A model generated the notes under the pieces. It made no database searches, had not been told where the DNA came from, and saw only the letters and a program-made list of their open reading frames with translations. A stretch of DNA of 15,071 bases from Flavobacteriales bacterium (GTDB lineage Bacteria > Bacteroidota > Bacteroidia > NS11-12g > UBA955), in assembly GCA_947472115.1 (NCBI GenBank), contig CANIZU010000029.1:1-15071 (forward strand), in the 5' to 3' direction. How positions within the stretch are numbered: position 1 is the stretch's first letter; each line of letters starts with the position of its first letter. Shown here one piece after another: positions 13,393 to 15,071 of the stretch. Both the position numbers and the translations under genes were made by a program.

Positions 13393-15071
13393 TTGACAAA
13401 CGAAAAAAACGAACAAGCCACAGACGAAACCGTAGAAGTTTCAACGGCTAAAACCACCAAAACAGCCGCCGCTGCCACTTCCCATGACGATTTTGACTGG
13501 AGTGCAGACGATGCCGGATTCGAGTCTTACTCGAACGATGAGCGCAAGCGCTTAGAAGTATCTTACAACTCAACTTTCCAACCCGTTGTTGAAAAACAAG
13601 TGGTTAAAGGCGTTGTTGTAGGTATGAACGAAAAAGATGTTGTAGTTAACATTGGATTCAAAAGTGACGGACTTGTACCACGTACAGAATTCCGCGACAT
13701 GCCAGAATTGGCGTTGGGCGATTCAGTAGAAGTATTTGTTGACATTGCTGAAGACAAATTGGGTCAATTAATTCTTAGCCGCAAGAAAGCATTGCAAGAA
13801 ACGGCTTGGGAGAAAATTGTTGAAGCTCATAACAACGACACAATCGTTACTGGATTTGTTCGCTCTAGAACAAAAGGTGGATTGGTAGTAGATGTATTTA
13901 GTTTTGATACATTCTTACCTGGATCTCAAATTGATACTAAGCCAGTGCGTGATTACGACCAATACGTTGGTAAAAATATGGATTTCAAAATCGTTAAGAT
14001 TAATGAAATCTACAAAAACGTAGTTGTATCACACAAGGCGTTAATTGAAGATGATATTGAAGCACAGAAGTCTGTGATTTTGTCTAAGTTGGAAAAAGGA
14101 CAAGTATTGGAAGGTGTTGTTAAAAACATGACCTCTTTCGGTGTATTTGTTGACTTAGGTGGAATTGACGGATTGTTGCACATTACAGATATTTCATGGG
14201 GACGTATCAACCACCCAGAAGAAGTATTGAAATTAGATGATCGTATCCAAGTCGTTATTTTGGATTATGATGATTTGAAGAAACGTATTTCTCTAGGATT
14301 GAAGCAATTGACATCTCACCCGTGGGATAATTTGACAGCTGATATCGAAGAAGGTACTCATGTAGCAGGTAAAGTTGTTTCTGTTGCTGATTACGGTGCA
14401 TTCATTGAAATTAAGCCAGGTGTTGAAGGTTTGGTTCACGTAAGTGAAATGAGCTGGAGTTCACATTTGCGTAATCCTTCAGAATATTTGAAGGTAGGCG
14501 ATGAAGTGAACGCTTTGGTGTTGTCGTTGGATAGGTCTGAACACAAGATGAGCTTGGGTATCAAACAATTGACTCAAGATCCTTGGATCGACATTGAAAG
14601 CAAGTACTCTTTGGGTAGCAAGCATTCAGGTATCGTTAAAAACTTGACATCTTATGGATTATTCCTAGAATTGGAAGAAGGTATTGATGGTTTGGTTCAC
14701 GTATCTGATTTGAGCTGGAATAAGAAAATCAAGCACCCAAGTGAATTCACTAAGAAAGGTGATAAGTTGGATGTGATTGTATTGGAAGTTGATAAAGACA
14801 ACCGTCGTTTGAGTTTAGGTCATAAGCAATTGGAAGAGAATCCTTGGGAAACCTTTGAAACAATCTTCTCAATTGGATCTATTCATGAAGGAACTGTTAT
14901 GTCTGTTAACGATAAAGGCGCAACCATTCAATTGCAATATGGAGTTGAAGCATTCGCACCTTCACGTCATATCAAAAAGGCCGACAATAAGACGATGGCG
15001 GATGACGAAACTTTAGAATTTGAAGTAATCGAATTCTCTAAAGACGCCAAACGTATCATTGTTTCTCATAC
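13393..15071 (+). CDS. rpsA: 30S ribosomal protein S1, 3' end beyond the window
   Basis: Ribosomal protein S1 binds mRNA on the 30S subunit through repeated S1 (OB-fold) domains and helps unfold and place the message. From the TTG at 13393 the frame stays open for 559 codons to the window edge. An acidic N-terminal region of about 65 residues (with DDFDWSADDAGFES) precedes six S1 domains starting near residues 71, 149, 236, 321, 409 and 495; the sixth is cut. Domains 3-5 show the classic pattern SFGVFVDL, DYGAFIEI and SYGLFLEL followed by GL-H-S/T. An in-frame ATG at 13339 lies upstream of the promoter -7 element and is not a plausible start. The TTG is supported by the Shine-Dalgarno 9 bases upstream and by the family N-terminus. 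The combination of TTG and a strong Shine-Dalgarno suggests translational control, perhaps by S1 itself. Confidence 0.95.
   Translation, partial: MTNEKNEQATDETVEVSTAKTTKTAAAATSHDDFDWSADDAGFESYSNDERKRLEVSYNSTFQPVVEKQVVKGVVVGMNEKDVVVNIGFKSDGLVPRTEFRDMPELALGDSVEVFVDIAEDKLGQLILSRKKALQETAWEKIVEAHNNDTIVTGFVRSRTKGGLVVDVFSFDTFLPGSQIDTKPVRDYDQYVGKNMDFKIVKINEIYKNVVVSHKALIEDDIEAQKSVILSKLEKGQVLEGVVKNMTSFGVFVDLGGIDGLLHITDISWGRINHPEEVLKLDDRIQVVILDYDDLKKRISLGLKQLTSHPWDNLTADIEEGTHVAGKVVSVADYGAFIEIKPGVEGLVHVSEMSWSSHLRNPSEYLKVGDEVNALVLSLDRSEHKMSLGIKQLTQDPWIDIESKYSLGSKHSGIVKNLTSYGLFLELEEGIDGLVHVSDLSWNKKIKHPSEFTKKGDKLDVIVLEVDKDNRRLSLGHKQLEENPWETFETIFSIGSIHEGTVMSVNDKGATIQLQYGVEAFAPSRHIKKADNKTMADDETLEFEVIEFSKDAKRIIVSH

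Noticed and set aside
1..15071. Search for a mobile element, defence system, CRISPR array, tRNA or riboswitch
   Set aside because: I found no repeats arrays, integrase/transposase motifs, cloverleaf-like sequence or long structured leader; every large open frame has a housekeeping or membrane-protein explanation.

Overview
The window reads as an ordinary chromosomal stretch of a Bacteroidota bacterium, most likely a flavobacterium-like lineage. Three things point there. The -7 promoter motif TAnnTTTG, characteristic of this phylum, sits directly in front of most transcription-unit starts. Shine-Dalgarno sequences are nearly absent. The proteins (a cell-division ATPase gene with no ftsX beside it, the S1 N-terminus, a GT39-like/TPR membrane protein) have the look of that phylum. 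Base composition is moderately AT-rich. I see no transposase, integrase, tRNA, rRNA, CRISPR array, phage gene or recognisable defence system.

Layout. Positions 1-83 hold the 3' end of an unidentified gene, followed by ung (uracil-DNA glycosylase, 95-799) and an FtsE-type ABC ATPase (880-1563). A polytopic membrane protein of unknown function (1580-3172, minus) lies between ftsE and cca, converging on ftsE and divergent from cca. The plus-strand block continues with a CCA-adding/HD-domain tRNA nucleotidyltransferase (3206-4621), serS (4691-5962) and a DinB/YfiT-type metal-dependent thiol transferase candidate (5966-6493). The last meets head-on, with no gap, an ALG5-like family 2 glycosyltransferase (6494-7294, minus). 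A tight plus-strand operon follows: cystathionine beta-synthase (7418-8797), type I methionine aminopeptidase (8805-9572) and a metallo-beta-lactamase-fold hydrolase (9572-10408). A large membrane protein with a GT39-like core and C-terminal TPR repeats (10434-13226, minus) is divergent from rpsA (13393 onward, cut by the window end).

How the genes fit together. Most are housekeeping functions: DNA repair, cell division, tRNA maturation and charging, N-terminal methionine removal, ribosomal protein S1 and sulfur amino acid metabolism. The three minus-strand genes are all envelope or glycosylation candidates. One is a cytosolic enzyme predicted to load sugar on a polyprenyl phosphate, and two are multi-spanning proteins that could use such donors; that link is inference.

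The most interesting signal is in expression rather than in gene content. At five independent gene starts an exact TAnnTTTG element lies only 4-8 nt before the start codon, which predicts leaderless or nearly leaderless mRNAs. rpsA is the clear exception: it has a full -33/-7 promoter, a short leader, a strong AAAGGAGG Shine-Dalgarno and a TTG start codon.

No stretch longer than about 170 bases lacks a gene.
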